NCBI GenBank assembly: GCA_014898425.1
Contig: RCSZ01000001.1
Coordinates: forward strand, 2,728,001 to 2,792,000
Direction: 5' to 3'
Length of the DNA stretch: 64,000 nucleotides
DNA from: Botryotinia globosa
Taxonomy: Eukaryota > Ascomycota > Leotiomycetes > Helotiales > Sclerotiniaceae
How positions within the stretch are numbered: position 1 is the first letter of the stretch; every line of letters begins with the position of its first letter. The notes under the pieces are model-generated. The model was not told the DNA's origin. It was given only the letters and a program-made list of their open reading frames with translations, and searched no databases. Shown here piece by piece: positions 12,161-22,912 of the stretch. The position numbers and the translations under genes are program-made.

Positions 12161-14056
12161 TGGATACCCGAATTCGCAGTAGGGGGAGGAAGACAAGGCG
12201 GTGATAGCCTGTAGGGGCCAACATTCATTTATCACATTTTCCAGGCCCATTCATGATATAGCTTGTTTTTAACCAAATCTGTGGACTTGCCTTCACCTCT
12301 TCGTTCGTTTTTAATTGGAGCAGCAACTAGTATTCCTATGTTACAATTGTTCTCATTATCCCGGACAAATTCGAATTCCAGTCAATCAGATGAATGATTT
12401 ACTTCTGCTTAAATCTTTTCCCGCTTGACTTGAACAATGTGATGCCGAACTTTATTGCTGGATTAGTTGTAACGAATAACTGGAGGACCGTAATCTCTAT
12501 GACCAGAACCCTCCAGTCAATGACTAAAAAGCAAGACTTGCAGGTGATAGAATAGACTCACATGATGACCTCGACGGGTTGAATAGAATTAACGCTGAGC
12601 GCTCATTCAACAAAAAAAGCCAGAATTTAAGATATTTCTCACAAACTACCAACCGACTATCAATATTCGTCAAAGGAGTGAGTGAGTCCTCGGCCGTCGC
12701 CCCCTACCGTCCCCCTCCTTTATATACCACCCTAAATGAGCAAAAACAAAAACATACAACAGTGGGGATTCGCTGGTGGTCACCCACCCAACTACTAATC
12801 CACCGATCTGAAGCTTGTGTATGGCAGAGCGGACGGGATGCCCAATTCTCTTCAGTCTATGGTCGTATGTGCCGGGAAGTCGCCAAAGTAAAACTAAATC
12901 GGTAATAATGCGCGAGATATGCAATCATTTTCCCTTTTTGTAAGCGAAAAGGATTTCCGAATTTGAGTACTCCGACTTATTGATTGTTTGGAATCATGAA
13001 TGTGACTTCAAAAACATGAAGCAAAATGGTAGCTACCATGTAATCTACATCTTCTAACATACTAGAATTATAGAAAACTGAAAGGTGACAATTGAATTGC
13101 AAGCACTCTCTGAAGATATTTATTTCTGTCTCATTAACTTCGCTTACATGGACGCTCCTCAATGCCACTTATAACGACATTATCTCCAACGACTAGCAAC
13201 ATTATCTAGATATCACTGGGGGTTTGCAACTACAATCTTCATACTCGATGAGAGTAAACTACGATCGCGAAATCATCATAGGCTAGATCTGAATTCGATG
13301 TTTGTTTCATGGACCAAAATCAATCTTCACTTTACAATCTGCTGAAAATCGAAGCTAAGTTTTGTACAATTTAGAAGACGCTGAATTTGAAAAACTGCTT
13401 ATTCATATAATTTATGCCCTTACAGAACCATTCTACTTCAAGTTTCAAAGATGAAAGGACCGATCATTCAACACGTGTTTAGCTAGTGAACCTGAGCTTC
13501 GTTTACTAAACCAGTCCATACTATCGTCGAACTAGTAGAACTAGTTCAGCTCTAAGTAAGTTAGTAAGTATCTGGTATGGTTATTTCCCATATATAATGT
13601 GTCTTCTCACATCCTCCTTCTTTCCATCAAATTTAGAATTTATCTTCTCTGTTTTATCTTTCCACTTTTCATCCATGAGGCAGCGCCTCCCGAACTTTTT
13701 CTTAACATATACATAATCTTATATTCATCACCAATCAATACTCATCGACATAATAAGAAAATCAACGATTTACGCCCTCTAGTTGATTGTCAGGAAAAAA
13801 AAATACAATTTATATACAAAGATACTACACAAAACCTCGTATTTTTCCCAAGTCAATTTTACATATATATCTATTGCAATTATTTGCAAACAGAAGTCTC
13901 AGTACAATTACATACTTGGTTGGACTCATGATCTGAAGCAGGCAAGGAATTCCTATCATAAAAGATCTTTAACAGAGTAGAGAGTTCATCAAGCATCTGA
14001 CCAGAATCCCTGTCAAATACAAAGCACCTGCTTGAATTTCCTCCATTACCCACAGA
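12161..14056. other. AT-rich intergenic DNA, no gene seen
   Basis: No reading frame here has splice support or recognisable motifs. Composition becomes AT-rich from about 13360 to 13900. It separates the aerolysin-like gene from the RNase H gene, and the last few hundred bases should hold the promoter of the latter. Confidence 0.6.
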
Positions 14057-14893
14057 ATGGTCAGCCCATCTCGTATTGCTCGAAAAGTCCGAAGGGAACA
14101 TGAGCGACGGCAAGGTATATTAAAGAACAAACATAAGGCGCAGGGTGCTCGACAACTTTCTACCAACAATCAAACTTCCCTTGATACACATGTTGTCGGT
14201 TGTGGCCAATCAACCATAGGCAGTCTCGTCGCACCGAAACCAATCCGCGGCATCCGAATAGGTTCCCTACGACGTAAAACCAAACGAGATCTGAAGAATA
14301 AACTTTTCAAAGGAGTCGTTGTTATTGAAGCCAGAGAAATTGCACTCGCTACCGCGGCAAAAGAGGTTGATTCCTACTTGAATGAAGACAGATTAGTTCT
14401 TTGGACTGATGGTTCTGGCAACGAGTCCTCTGATTGTGGAATAGGCATTGCTTACCACTCCTCCAAGTATGTATGGGAAGATATCTCTTGGCGTATTCGA
14501 GGCCAAATTTCGACCTATCTTCTCGAAATGTACGCTATCGTCAGAGCTCTTGAGATAGGATGGGACATGTGTCGCAATCAAGGAGCTGAACGAAAGCCGA
14601 GTAAAATAGTGATTTACAGCGATTGCTCTGATGCACTAAGACGATTTGATCAGTTTCGGAGATCACTGAAAAGATTGGAAAAACTTACATATGCAGAGCA
14701 ATTGATTGTACCAGGGATCATTGCGTCCGAAGCTTTGAACGTACTTGACGTTGAGGTTGAGTTACGATATGTTCCTGCACATTCAGGGGTCGAAGGGAAC
14801 ATAAGAGCCGATCGCGCTGCGAAGATTGCTAGGAAGAACTCTATTGGAAAAGGAAAGTTGACAGTAGCAAGAGTAGTCGGATCTCGAGCCTGA
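14057..14893 (+). CDS. Stand-alone RNase H-fold protein, catalytic residues intact
   Basis: Single exon, 278 residues. The C-terminal half is a type-1 RNase H fold. The four acidic residues are all present in order: D118 in LWTDGSG, E157 in LLEMYAIVRALE, D189 in IYSDCSDAL and D252 in GNIRADRAAK, with the usual HSGVEGN segment (H242) before the last one. The N-terminal 110 residues are basic and unassigned. No reverse transcriptase or integrase frame lies nearby, so it is not an intact retroelement. Possible sources are a captured LINE or other retroelement RNase H domain, or a fungal single-domain RNase H family. The conserved active site argues that it was under selection recently. Its neighbours are transposon-like, so an element origin is plausible. 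Confidence 0.75.
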   Translation: MVSPSRIARKVRREHERRQGILKNKHKAQGARQLSTNNQTSLDTHVVGCGQSTIGSLVAPKPIRGIRIGSLRRKTKRDLKNKLFKGVVVIEAREIALATAAKEVDSYLNEDRLVLWTDGSGNESSDCGIGIAYHSSKYVWEDISWRIRGQISTYLLEMYAIVRALEIGWDMCRNQGAERKPSKIVIYSDCSDALRRFDQFRRSLKRLEKLTYAEQLIVPGIIASEALNVLDVEVELRYVPAHSGVEGNIRADRAAKIARKNSIGKGKLTVARVVGSRA

Positions 14894-15978
14894 TAGAAAT
14901 GGTCCTAGAAGAGAAAGAAAAGGGGGTCAATGCGTCCACTGAGTAGGATTGGTCAAGCAAGTTGAACGACTCTAATGGAGTACAGAAGATCATGTCACAA
15001 AGTTAAACGTCGCCCAGGCCTCAGGGAGTCGAACCCATTACCAAGGACATCTCCATTGACCGCCACGCTGTCACCATGTACTAAGTAGAAAACGGAAAAG
15101 ATACCCCCTACCTTTAAGCTAAGCAACAATATGCTCAAACGCTGCTGCGAGCACCATCAGTGATTGTCAAGATCAAATAAATTCGAGGATAATACTTGGA
15201 GGAGGGTGGTATCTATAGAAACATAAACATCAGAAAGATGTATTGAAAGTTGAACGACATGAGTGGAAATGTGGTTTGAATGAGTTAAATGAATGATGTA
15301 GAAGAGAAGCGAGACGGAGAAGAAAAGAAAGCACTGGAGCTTATTTATACCACTCCCAACGATCTAATTTAGTCGCATATTGATCAGGCGGGAGTAACTG
15401 CTTCGCGCTACATCAGAAAAGAAGTTTACGACGATATTAGTGGCATAAACATACTGAGAAAGACCTTTTCGAAGAAATTTGGAGTTGTTACTTCCACTTG
15501 ACTAGGTCACTATGAGGATTTTATTTGTTCTAACCAAGTAAGGCAACCGTGATCTTTGGTTGTTGACTTGCAAGTTGCAAGTCAGAACCCAACCCGTGCC
15601 GAAACAATTCTCGGTTGGTGTTTCCTTTCCTGCTGGCTATAGCACAAGTAAACTTCTTGCCATCTGCTACGGCTTCTGGTCGCGATTATCAGATTTGGTT
15701 TCAACAGAGCTTTGACAAAGCCCAGAAACAAGGGCAGAAAGAGCACCAGCATGAGGACTGTGAGATTGGTGATGGGAAGGATATCTGTTAGATCAAAAAG
15801 AACAATGGAGATGGGTTTAGATATCGAAAGCCAGAATCTTACTGTATATAAGGCTGCTGTTCATACATGATTTTTCTTCAATGGCCTTACTTGTTTAGAT
15901 GTTCGGATTATTTCCTACATGCTAATCGAGTAGTTACTTTCTTACTCACTCGGCTACCACAGTACATATAGTAATTGT
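14894..15978. other. Intergenic DNA with a tRNA-like relic
   Basis: No protein-coding frame can be supported. The stretch contains the tRNA-like sequence described separately (15012-15085), a short palindrome around 15566-15586 built on GACTTGCAA and its complement, and a TATA-like sequence near 15845. Confidence 0.5.
15012..15085 (-). other. tRNA-like / SINE-like relic (degenerate)
   Basis: On the minus strand GGGTTCGACTCCC (15024-15036) is a near-perfect Pol III B box. About 41 bases upstream a poorer A-box-like TGGTGACAGCG is found. The T-stem pairs at only three of five positions, and the flanks do not form an acceptor stem, so this is not a functional tRNA gene. It could be a decayed tRNA, a tRNA-derived SINE head, or chance. 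Confidence 0.25.
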
Positions 15979-16434
15979 GCACTTCTATTTGATCGATCTC
16001 AAAAATACACCTAAATACACCATTTTATTACTTTTTAGAAATTAGATTATTATTCTTTTGAATAGTTTTTTTTTTAGAATAAATTCAATAATTCAATTAT
16101 TTATATATAAATAAGATTTGTAATAAGATTTTCCTTTTTTTTAAAGAATTAATAGATATAATATATATTTTTAAAATTTTCTTATCAAAAAGTTCTTAAG
16201 AATTCGCTTATTTTGATTATAATTTCTAATATATTAGAATTTCAAAATATTAAATAAATATTTTATAATATATAAAATTTCTAAAAATAAAATAAATAGT
16301 TTTTATTAAAAAAGATATAAAAATAAATAAATTGATATAATTATTTCAAAAATAAATATACAATTTTCTTTAAAACTAAATATATTTAAATGATGAGTTT
16401 TGGTGCAAAATGACTATCGATCAAATAGAAGTGC
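15979..16434. mobile_element. 456-bp AT-rich non-autonomous element with 19-bp perfect inverted repeats
   Basis: GCACTTCTATTTGATCGAT at 15979-15997 recurs as its exact reverse complement at 16416-16434. Similarity continues inward more weakly (...CACC at about 16008 versus the complement of GGTG at 16402) and outward, where ACAGTAC occurs before the left arm and its complement after the right arm. The interior is almost pure A+T, has no reading frame, and contrasts with the flanks. This is the layout of a MITE or a heavily mutated DNA transposon. Target-site duplication is not clear: TA dinucleotides flank both sides but the exact ends are ambiguous. Confidence 0.65.
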
Positions 16435-16630
16435 CCTAGTACTGTACATACAAGCCTGAGTGTCACTCTTTTCCGCTTTCCCGTTTTGAACAAAATTTGA
16501 TTTCACATTCACAGATTAGAGGGGACGTATGATGAGACAGGAGGAGATCAATTGATAAGACTGAAATAAGGGACAAACGATAGACATTGATTGATTGTTT
16601 CCTTCCCAGACATTCAAAATGTATATCAGG

Positions 16631-16865
16631 CTCTATGTAACCGAAAAAAGCGGCGGAAATGACCACCATCTGAAAGGACTTCAACAAGTTGGATTTCTTA
16701 TCAATATTATATTAAATATATATAGTATTGATTATAATTATAAAGAAAGTTCAAATGTTCGTCTACTTTTCTCAAATTTCAATATTTGATTTGAAATGAT
16801 CTATTATAGAAGTCCTTTAGAAGAGTACTTACTCAATTTCCGCCGGGTTTTTTGGTTACATAGAG
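16631..16865. mobile_element. 235-bp MITE-like element with about 50-bp imperfect inverted repeats
   Basis: The left arm (16631-16682) begins CTCTATGTAACC, contains CGGCGGAAAT, and ends AAAGGACTTC. The reverse complement of 16809-16865 has the same three blocks in the same order, with a few mismatches and small indels between them. The centre is AT-rich and non-coding. ATGTAACC near the tip resembles the terminal repeats of Fot1/pogo-type fungal transposons. The TA inside CTCTAT may be the insertion target. No transposase frame is present. Confidence 0.6.
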
Positions 16866-17097
16866 GCAGATGCGGAACAATAAATACCTGACGAAACTTG
16901 GAGGGTTGAAAATAAGATCACTAGCGAAATAGAAATGCAATTCCCACTTGAGATAAATGAAATGACGAACAACATTACAAAACTAGTGTCTGTCTGGTCT
17001 GTCTTGATGACTTTATAACACCTGCAACCTCGGGAAAGAATACTCGATATTCAAAATAAACAAAACACAATCCTCGAGTAATCCACCTTGCAAACCC

Positions 17098-17728
17098 CTA
17101 AACCACTCTCCTCACCTTCCCACTCTCCACCTCATAAACCCACCCACTAACCCGCACCTTCTCAGAAATGACCACCACCCCCCTCAACCACTCCACATCC
17201 CTCCTAACCTCCCCCTCCAAATCCGCAAACGGCAAAAACTCGCTCCCAAAAACATCCAACTCCTTTTTCGCCCCCTCCCCTAGCCTCTCCTCCACAAGCT
17301 TTACCGCGTCCTCATTCTCAAAGGTAAGCATTCCACATCCCGTATGCTTAACCAGCAAAATCTCATTCGTCCCCAACAATTGCTGGGAAATAACAAGCGA
17401 GCGTAAGGCATCGCGTGCAGAACCTCCCGCGTTGCGGATTACATGAGCGTCGCCGAGGGCGATGCCGAAGGCTGCAGAGGGATCAATACGTGCGTCCATA
17501 CATGTTACTGGAGTATGTTAGAGAGAATCAGAAGTTGGAGAGAGGGGTTTTGGAAAGTGTTTATGTACCAACGGCATATTTTTTGGCAGGTGGAAGGGCG
17601 AGACCACCTTGTGTAAAATTTGCGGCGTAGATTTTGTTGGATTCAATGAGGTTTCTTTGAATGGGTGTCTCGGAATGCGTAGTATGAGCAGTTGAAGCTG
17701 CTGCTGTGAACGGGATTTCAGCTGGCAT
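17098..17728 (-). CDS. Beta-class carbonic anhydrase, short form
   Basis: It interconverts CO2 and bicarbonate. Exons are 17728-17569 and 17507-17098; the 61-bp intron (GTACAT...CAG) interrupts the codon of Val54 and restores the family signature VVTCMDARIDP across the junction. The product is 189 residues. Zinc ligands are C56, H108 and C111 (HTGCGM), with the D58/R60 dyad. GDAHVIRNAGG at 72-82 is the typical strand after the first ligand. There is no obvious mitochondrial presequence, so it is probably cytosolic. The family often runs to 200 residues or more, so this is a compact member. It is transcribed divergently from the Nudix gene. Confidence 0.88.
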
Positions 17729-18320
17729 GACTGTATAATTTATTTCTCTATCGTTTGCAAATGTGATAATGGACTCAAATATGCCGAGATAAGACCTAGC
17801 TATGTACTATCTGTACTCGATCAGTGGAGGTTATTGAATGGCTATTGAATGGCTCACTCGTCCATCTTTATACAGGATTCTAATCCAATGAACAAAATCA
17901 AGAGTGGACAATTGAGAACGGTGTATCTCCAGCTATCTCGACTAAAAACCCCGTTGATTCTTCCTTTCAAAGACCGGAAGAGAATGGCGCGATTTGGAGT
18001 ACCAATGGAGATGCTCAGCCCAGATAATCCATCATATTCCATCTATATCACACCATACATATTCCATCAAAGTGGCTGGTGGCAGGAATGTTCGCCGAAG
18101 ACAAAAGTCACCTTTATATCAACATCCATGTCGTAGGAAACCTTGTAGGATCCAGATTGATAGCAGCAGGTAACTATGTATACTATTTATGCAATATTTA
18201 TGTTACCATTCCTATTTATGCATTACCCCACACCCATTCAATGACTTCATGTCTCGACCTCGGCTTGTCGTCATGTACTGAAATACGTACTTGATAGGTA
18301 TTATCAAAGAGTAGGTAGGT
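17729..18320. other. Divergent promoter interval
   Basis: It lies between the carbonic anhydrase start (minus) and the Nudix hydrolase start (plus). Short ORFs here carry no recognisable motif. I see no repeat or RNA gene. Confidence 0.55.
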
Positions 18321-19601
18321 ATGATTGAAATTTCAAAAGATTCGAAATTATCTCCAGAAAGCTCGATTCAGATAGAAGATAATGAGGTAGCAGAACTTCA
18401 ACAAAGCACCTTAGAAGCACAATACTTCGATGCAAGTAGCATGGCTCCGCTTTCCGCAGCTTCAATAGTAAGTACCTCCACATGACATTCGACATCCAGT
18501 AGACCTTTTATACTTTATCAGCGTAACACTCAACTCTCAATCCGCTTAACACAATATCTAAAAGGGAGCACTCGCACGACTCCGTGCCTACAAACCACCA
18601 CCCTTCGACACAGTATGGAATCTCCTCCCCCTGAGTCGCCGAGCCGCCGTCCTCGTGCTCCTCTTTGCGGACCGACGAGGAGACCTCCGAGTCGTCATCA
18701 CCATGCGCTCGACCACCCTCCGAAACTTTTCCGGCCAAGCTGCGTTTCCCGGCGGAAAAGCCGATGCGCTTTCCGAGACGCCGTTTGAGATTGCCCGACG
18801 AGAAGCTAGTGAGGAAATCGGCCTGCCGAGATATGATCACAAGATCCCCGCTCCGTTCAGAATAGAACATCTATGCCAGCTTCCATTTAGTTTAGCTAGA
18901 ACGGCATTAGCTGTACGACCTTGCGTTGCATTTCTCCACGCCGATAATGCTACGAGTGGGAGAGAAGCTAGTGTAGAAGAGGATTTGATGCCGCGGCTCG
19001 ATGCCCGAGAGGTGGCGGCTGTGTTTTCTGCTCCTTTTCATAATTTTTTGCGTATGGAGGATGAAGTGAGGAAAGAAGATGAATCTCTACTACCGGGGAA
19101 GAAAAGTGATTGGTATAGTGGTGCTTGGCATGAATGGCACGATACTAAGTGGCGGATGCATAATTTCTATGTACCGATTACCAACCAGAAGGTATCGAGG
19201 CCGAAGGTCAGAGAGGGGGGACAGGCTTCCATTGCTGAGGAGCTTGAGGAACAGGAAGAACAGGGCTTGACACGCTTTAAAGTATGGGGGATGACAGCGA
19301 GGATGTTGGTTGGTGAGTTGAGAATTTTGAGTAGCATAGAGGACATCACTAACTGATCACACGTAGATGCCGCTAGGATTGCATACGAGCAAGAGCCAGA
19401 ATTCGAGGTAAGTTCCCGCTTATGCATGCTATTACTTGAAACTAATACATCATGTAGCATAACGCTCATGTTGGGGATGAAGAGCTCATTGCTAAATTAC
19501 AAAGCACGGGTCATCTTGAAGAGAAAAAGAATGTGTCAGTCGCAGAAATCGTTGATGCCAGGAATAAAATTAAAGAAGAGAAATCCGGAGCAAAGATGTA
19601 G
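18321..19601 (+). CDS. Nudix hydrolase, CoA diphosphatase (PCD1/NUDT7) type
   Basis: It probably cleaves CoA or oxidised CoA into phosphopantetheine and 3',5'-ADP. Exons are 18321-18467, 18565-19312, 19367-19407 and 19458-19601 (359 residues); all introns have GTAAGT or GTGAGT donors and TAG or AAG acceptors, and the frame is kept throughout. The CoA-subfamily signature is visible: VVITMRSTTLRNFSGQ leads into AAFPGGK, and the Nudix helix follows as RREASEEIGL. The first ATG at 18321 gives a 40-residue acidic leader before a second in-frame ATG at 18441, which is an alternative start. The C-terminus SGAKM fits the loose peroxisomal PTS1 pattern [SAC][KRH][LM]; yeast Pcd1 and mouse NUDT7 are peroxisomal. 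Its 3' end lies 53 bp from the end of the convergent gene. Confidence 0.85.
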
Positions 19602-19654
19602 AAAGGACAGATAATTAAAATTGTTTAATAATTTATTTATTCTTTAATTCTAGG

Positions 19655-21970
19655 TCATCGACCTTTACCGCTAGGTCCTTTAGGAACATCTTGACTTCGA
19701 TCTTGGTTTCGTACTAGAAGCTTGATTTTACCACCACCAATCTCATGACCTTGACTCAAGATATCAACTTCTTCCTTTGAGCCATCTGCGCCATTACTTT
19801 CCCTAGATAAAGTCTTGTCATAAGATCGAGCGTCGATGCCCAGAATACCACCCACGTTGTTTCTATCACCAGGGACTGAAAATTCGCGGTATGCGTATCT
19901 CCATTCGTTCAAGAATGTACGAATGGCTTTGCCAACCTTATCTTTGCCGTTTTTGCTATGATGACCTGTGCCTGTAATAGCATAAACGGGTCTTGATTCT
20001 TTGCTGTTATCTAGAAGGACTCGCTCAAGGTATTCAACAGCCTCTTCGGGATGAAGGCCATGCAAATCGACATAAAGCTCTGCGTTTGGGGAGTTACTTT
20101 TGTTGCGTTCTTCGTAAAGCTCACGAGCTGCTTCTCGGTGTGCTTTCCTCATGAGATCGTTCTCACTTTGACCTCGCAGGCTAAGTGCTTTTGCAGCACG
20201 TGCATCATTACGGTTCCAAGCTTGAGCGGCACTAAATTGTCTTAATAAAAATGTATTTTGTAATGTGATTGACCGACTAACCTTTGTAAGAATTTGTTCC
20301 TCAAACCACCATGCTTGATTGCATCTTGTCTGGCTTTGAGGTATGCTTTATTGGCTCTTTCTCCTGTTTCTAACCACGGAATGTGTTGAGGGGGTGATAT
20401 AGCCTGTGCAGCAGCGCTGTTCTCGCCATTGCGAACATTGTTTGAGCTACCGTTTCTGCCAATCTTCTTCTTTTCTTGCATCATACCAGGGCCTGGTGAA
20501 GGGGATAGCTTTACCACATCGGCAAGGGAGCTTGGGCTGTTGTTTTCTTTGTGGTTGTGACCATGACCACCTCGTTTCCCGTGATGCTTTTTGCCCTTTG
20601 TACTCACAGCGCCTAACGATGGAAATGCTTCTGTGTCATCAAGAGCTGGAGCCGTGGGAGCATCTCGAGCTCGACTACTTGGCCGAGATCGCTGACTTCC
20701 ATCACTGTTATAACCTTGCAGACTTTTGAAACCAGGCGGTGGAGTGAAACCGCCTTGTTGATAGTTGCTGAAAGCATTCGTCGATGAATAAGAGTTTGGC
20801 CACTGCTCTTGCATTGATTGTAAAGATGGGAATGCATTATAATCTTGGAACTGGAAACTAGGTTGTGCATTTGAAGTTGGGGGCGTGCTACCCCCTTCGA
20901 GAGAGAGTCGGCTCATAAACGATGAGGGATCGTGGCTAAAGATACATGTATCTCCCGCAAGGCAGTTGCCCATGACCCAATATCTGCATAAAAATGAGGG
21001 GTGTAAATCTATAGGAATAGGATAAAACTTACTTGCAAATGTGATTACTTAAATCATGGCTAAATCTACAATCGGCGCGAAGACATTGTCCAGTAGACAA
21101 CCAAAATCGACAGACGACACCACTCCGTTGTTGCCCAGCCGGAGTATTCGGTCGAGGTACGTCCGCTGCCATTGATTTACCAATTAAAATGGCTTTGGTA
21201 CCATCTCCATCTGCCTGTACTGCAGCTTCAGCAGATTGACTATCCATGAAAGCAGCAATAGTAGCGCTCAAGTCGTATCCGTGTAAAGCAAGTGCAGCTT
21301 CGATTTCTTCAACTGATTTCGAGGGGCCAAAAATTGACCGTAACATTTCATGAGAACTCATATCGCTTTGTTGGGGCGAAATGTATTCAGCAGCTGCAGC
21401 GTTGAGGCCACTTCCTCCGACGGACGATGATGTGATACTAACGGCATCATCATTCACAAGCCAGTCTACATTTTCACTTCCATAATCTCCATATATGTCT
21501 TGCGTAGGGCTAGTATCAGTCGGAAACTCGTATGCGTTCAGGTTTGGACTATGAGGGATCGCAGGGCTGGAAAATGCGAGTCGTGGGGAGGGTCGCGGTG
21601 AGGTAAAAGGGGAACCCTGGATAGACTTCGTTCGAGAAAATGATTGCGGCATAAACCCATGGGGAGCAAGGGGACTGACTCCAAGACGAGGAGATGAAGA
21701 TAATGGTGTTCCACCACGTGGAATCTGCCATGGAGCAGGGGATGGCCGACGCAGGACTGTATGTCGCATTGCGGGTGGTGAGTTAGCGGCATTTGCAGCG
21801 CTCTCGCGATATCGCCATAATACATCCAACACAGCATTCTCCAAAACTGTTCCTGTCATTGTAGTTTCATTCTTTAGTAAGTCTTCCAATTTATCCGTCT
21901 TGTCTTCGTCCTCTAGGGTAGCATCTTCGAGGATAGGCAGGCAGATCTCGTAAGTATCGTCGGCCACCAT
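19655..21970 (-). CDS. CUE-like / CCCH zinc finger / Smr domain protein
   Basis: A likely RNA-binding factor of 738 residues. Exons are 21970-21033, 20983-20282 and 20231-19655, with introns of 49 and 50 bp (GTAAGT...CAG and GTTAGT...TAG). Domains in order: a short helical N-terminus (about 1-60), a Ser/Pro-rich linker, a CUE-like segment (about 205-245, MLRSIFG...ALALHGYDLSATIAAFM), two CCCH fingers (about 287-305 and 312-331; the second is assembled across intron 1), a Ser/Asn-rich linker, DUF1771 (about 547-592) and an Smr domain (about 595-675) with VDLHGL and the TGTGHHSKNGKDKVG loop. Smr domains can be nucleases; yeast Cue2, with CUE and Smr, cleaves mRNA in no-go decay. Whether this protein does the same is inference. 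It is divergent to the Tvp38-like gene. Confidence 0.85.
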
Positions 21971-22878
21971 CTTGCCAAGGGTCTTTGAGTAATGATCGGA
22001 TTAGATTATTGTATGGCGTTCAGGAAGGTTATATTTCGCAGGAAGTAGAGGTGAGAAATGAAAGTGTAGAAAGTTTATAAAAAAGAAAGATTTTGAGGGG
22101 GGAGTGTTTAAGAAATGTAAGGTAGGTGAGACCGGAGTTCGCGATTGATGATTCGATCAGGGAAAGACACCTCGAAAGATGTACGCAGTAAGGCAAGACA
22201 ATACGGTGATCCGTGGCAAGGCTCGACACAACAAAGGCACCAGGCTCTTACATTGTCAGATGAATGATGGGAGAGAATATACTTTTCTTTTTTCGAGCGA
22301 ACATGGATTTGCTTTAAGAAAAGGAAGCAAAGAGAAAGAAAGGGGATTTATTTCCAAGTTGTGTGTTTCGACAGGTAGATTCGTGGGGTTTTGGAATGTC
22401 GGACAGCACCTCTAGCTCTCCATAAGATGATGAGGCTGGCCTATCGGGGTCGGGGTTTCCTTTAGTTTCTAGAAGAAATGGAAGTTCATTGGTTGGAATG
22501 CTGGGACGATCCGATTTGTACAGCAAGAAGTCAGCCAAGCAAAATATAGTCCGTCGTAATGATATATTCTAACACCAGGAGAGGAGAGGATAGGGGAGCG
22601 GTAGAATGAATGTATTGGATATGTACGTTGATGTGCTGACTAGACAGCTTGGACATGGACAGCCATGCAAGCGGTGAGGTGAGAAAAAAGCATACCTAGT
22701 AGTATGTGTAGTATGTGTAGTAGGTGTAGTAGGTGTAGAAGTAGGAGTATAAAAAGGAGTATGAAGAATACGAAGGATAATGAATGAGTATATTGATCGA
22801 TTTTGATAGATATCAATTTAACTTTTTGCTTACTTTTACGGTTTGAGGATATACTACATACTACGAAGTACATACTAC

Positions 22879-22912
<34 letters not shown>

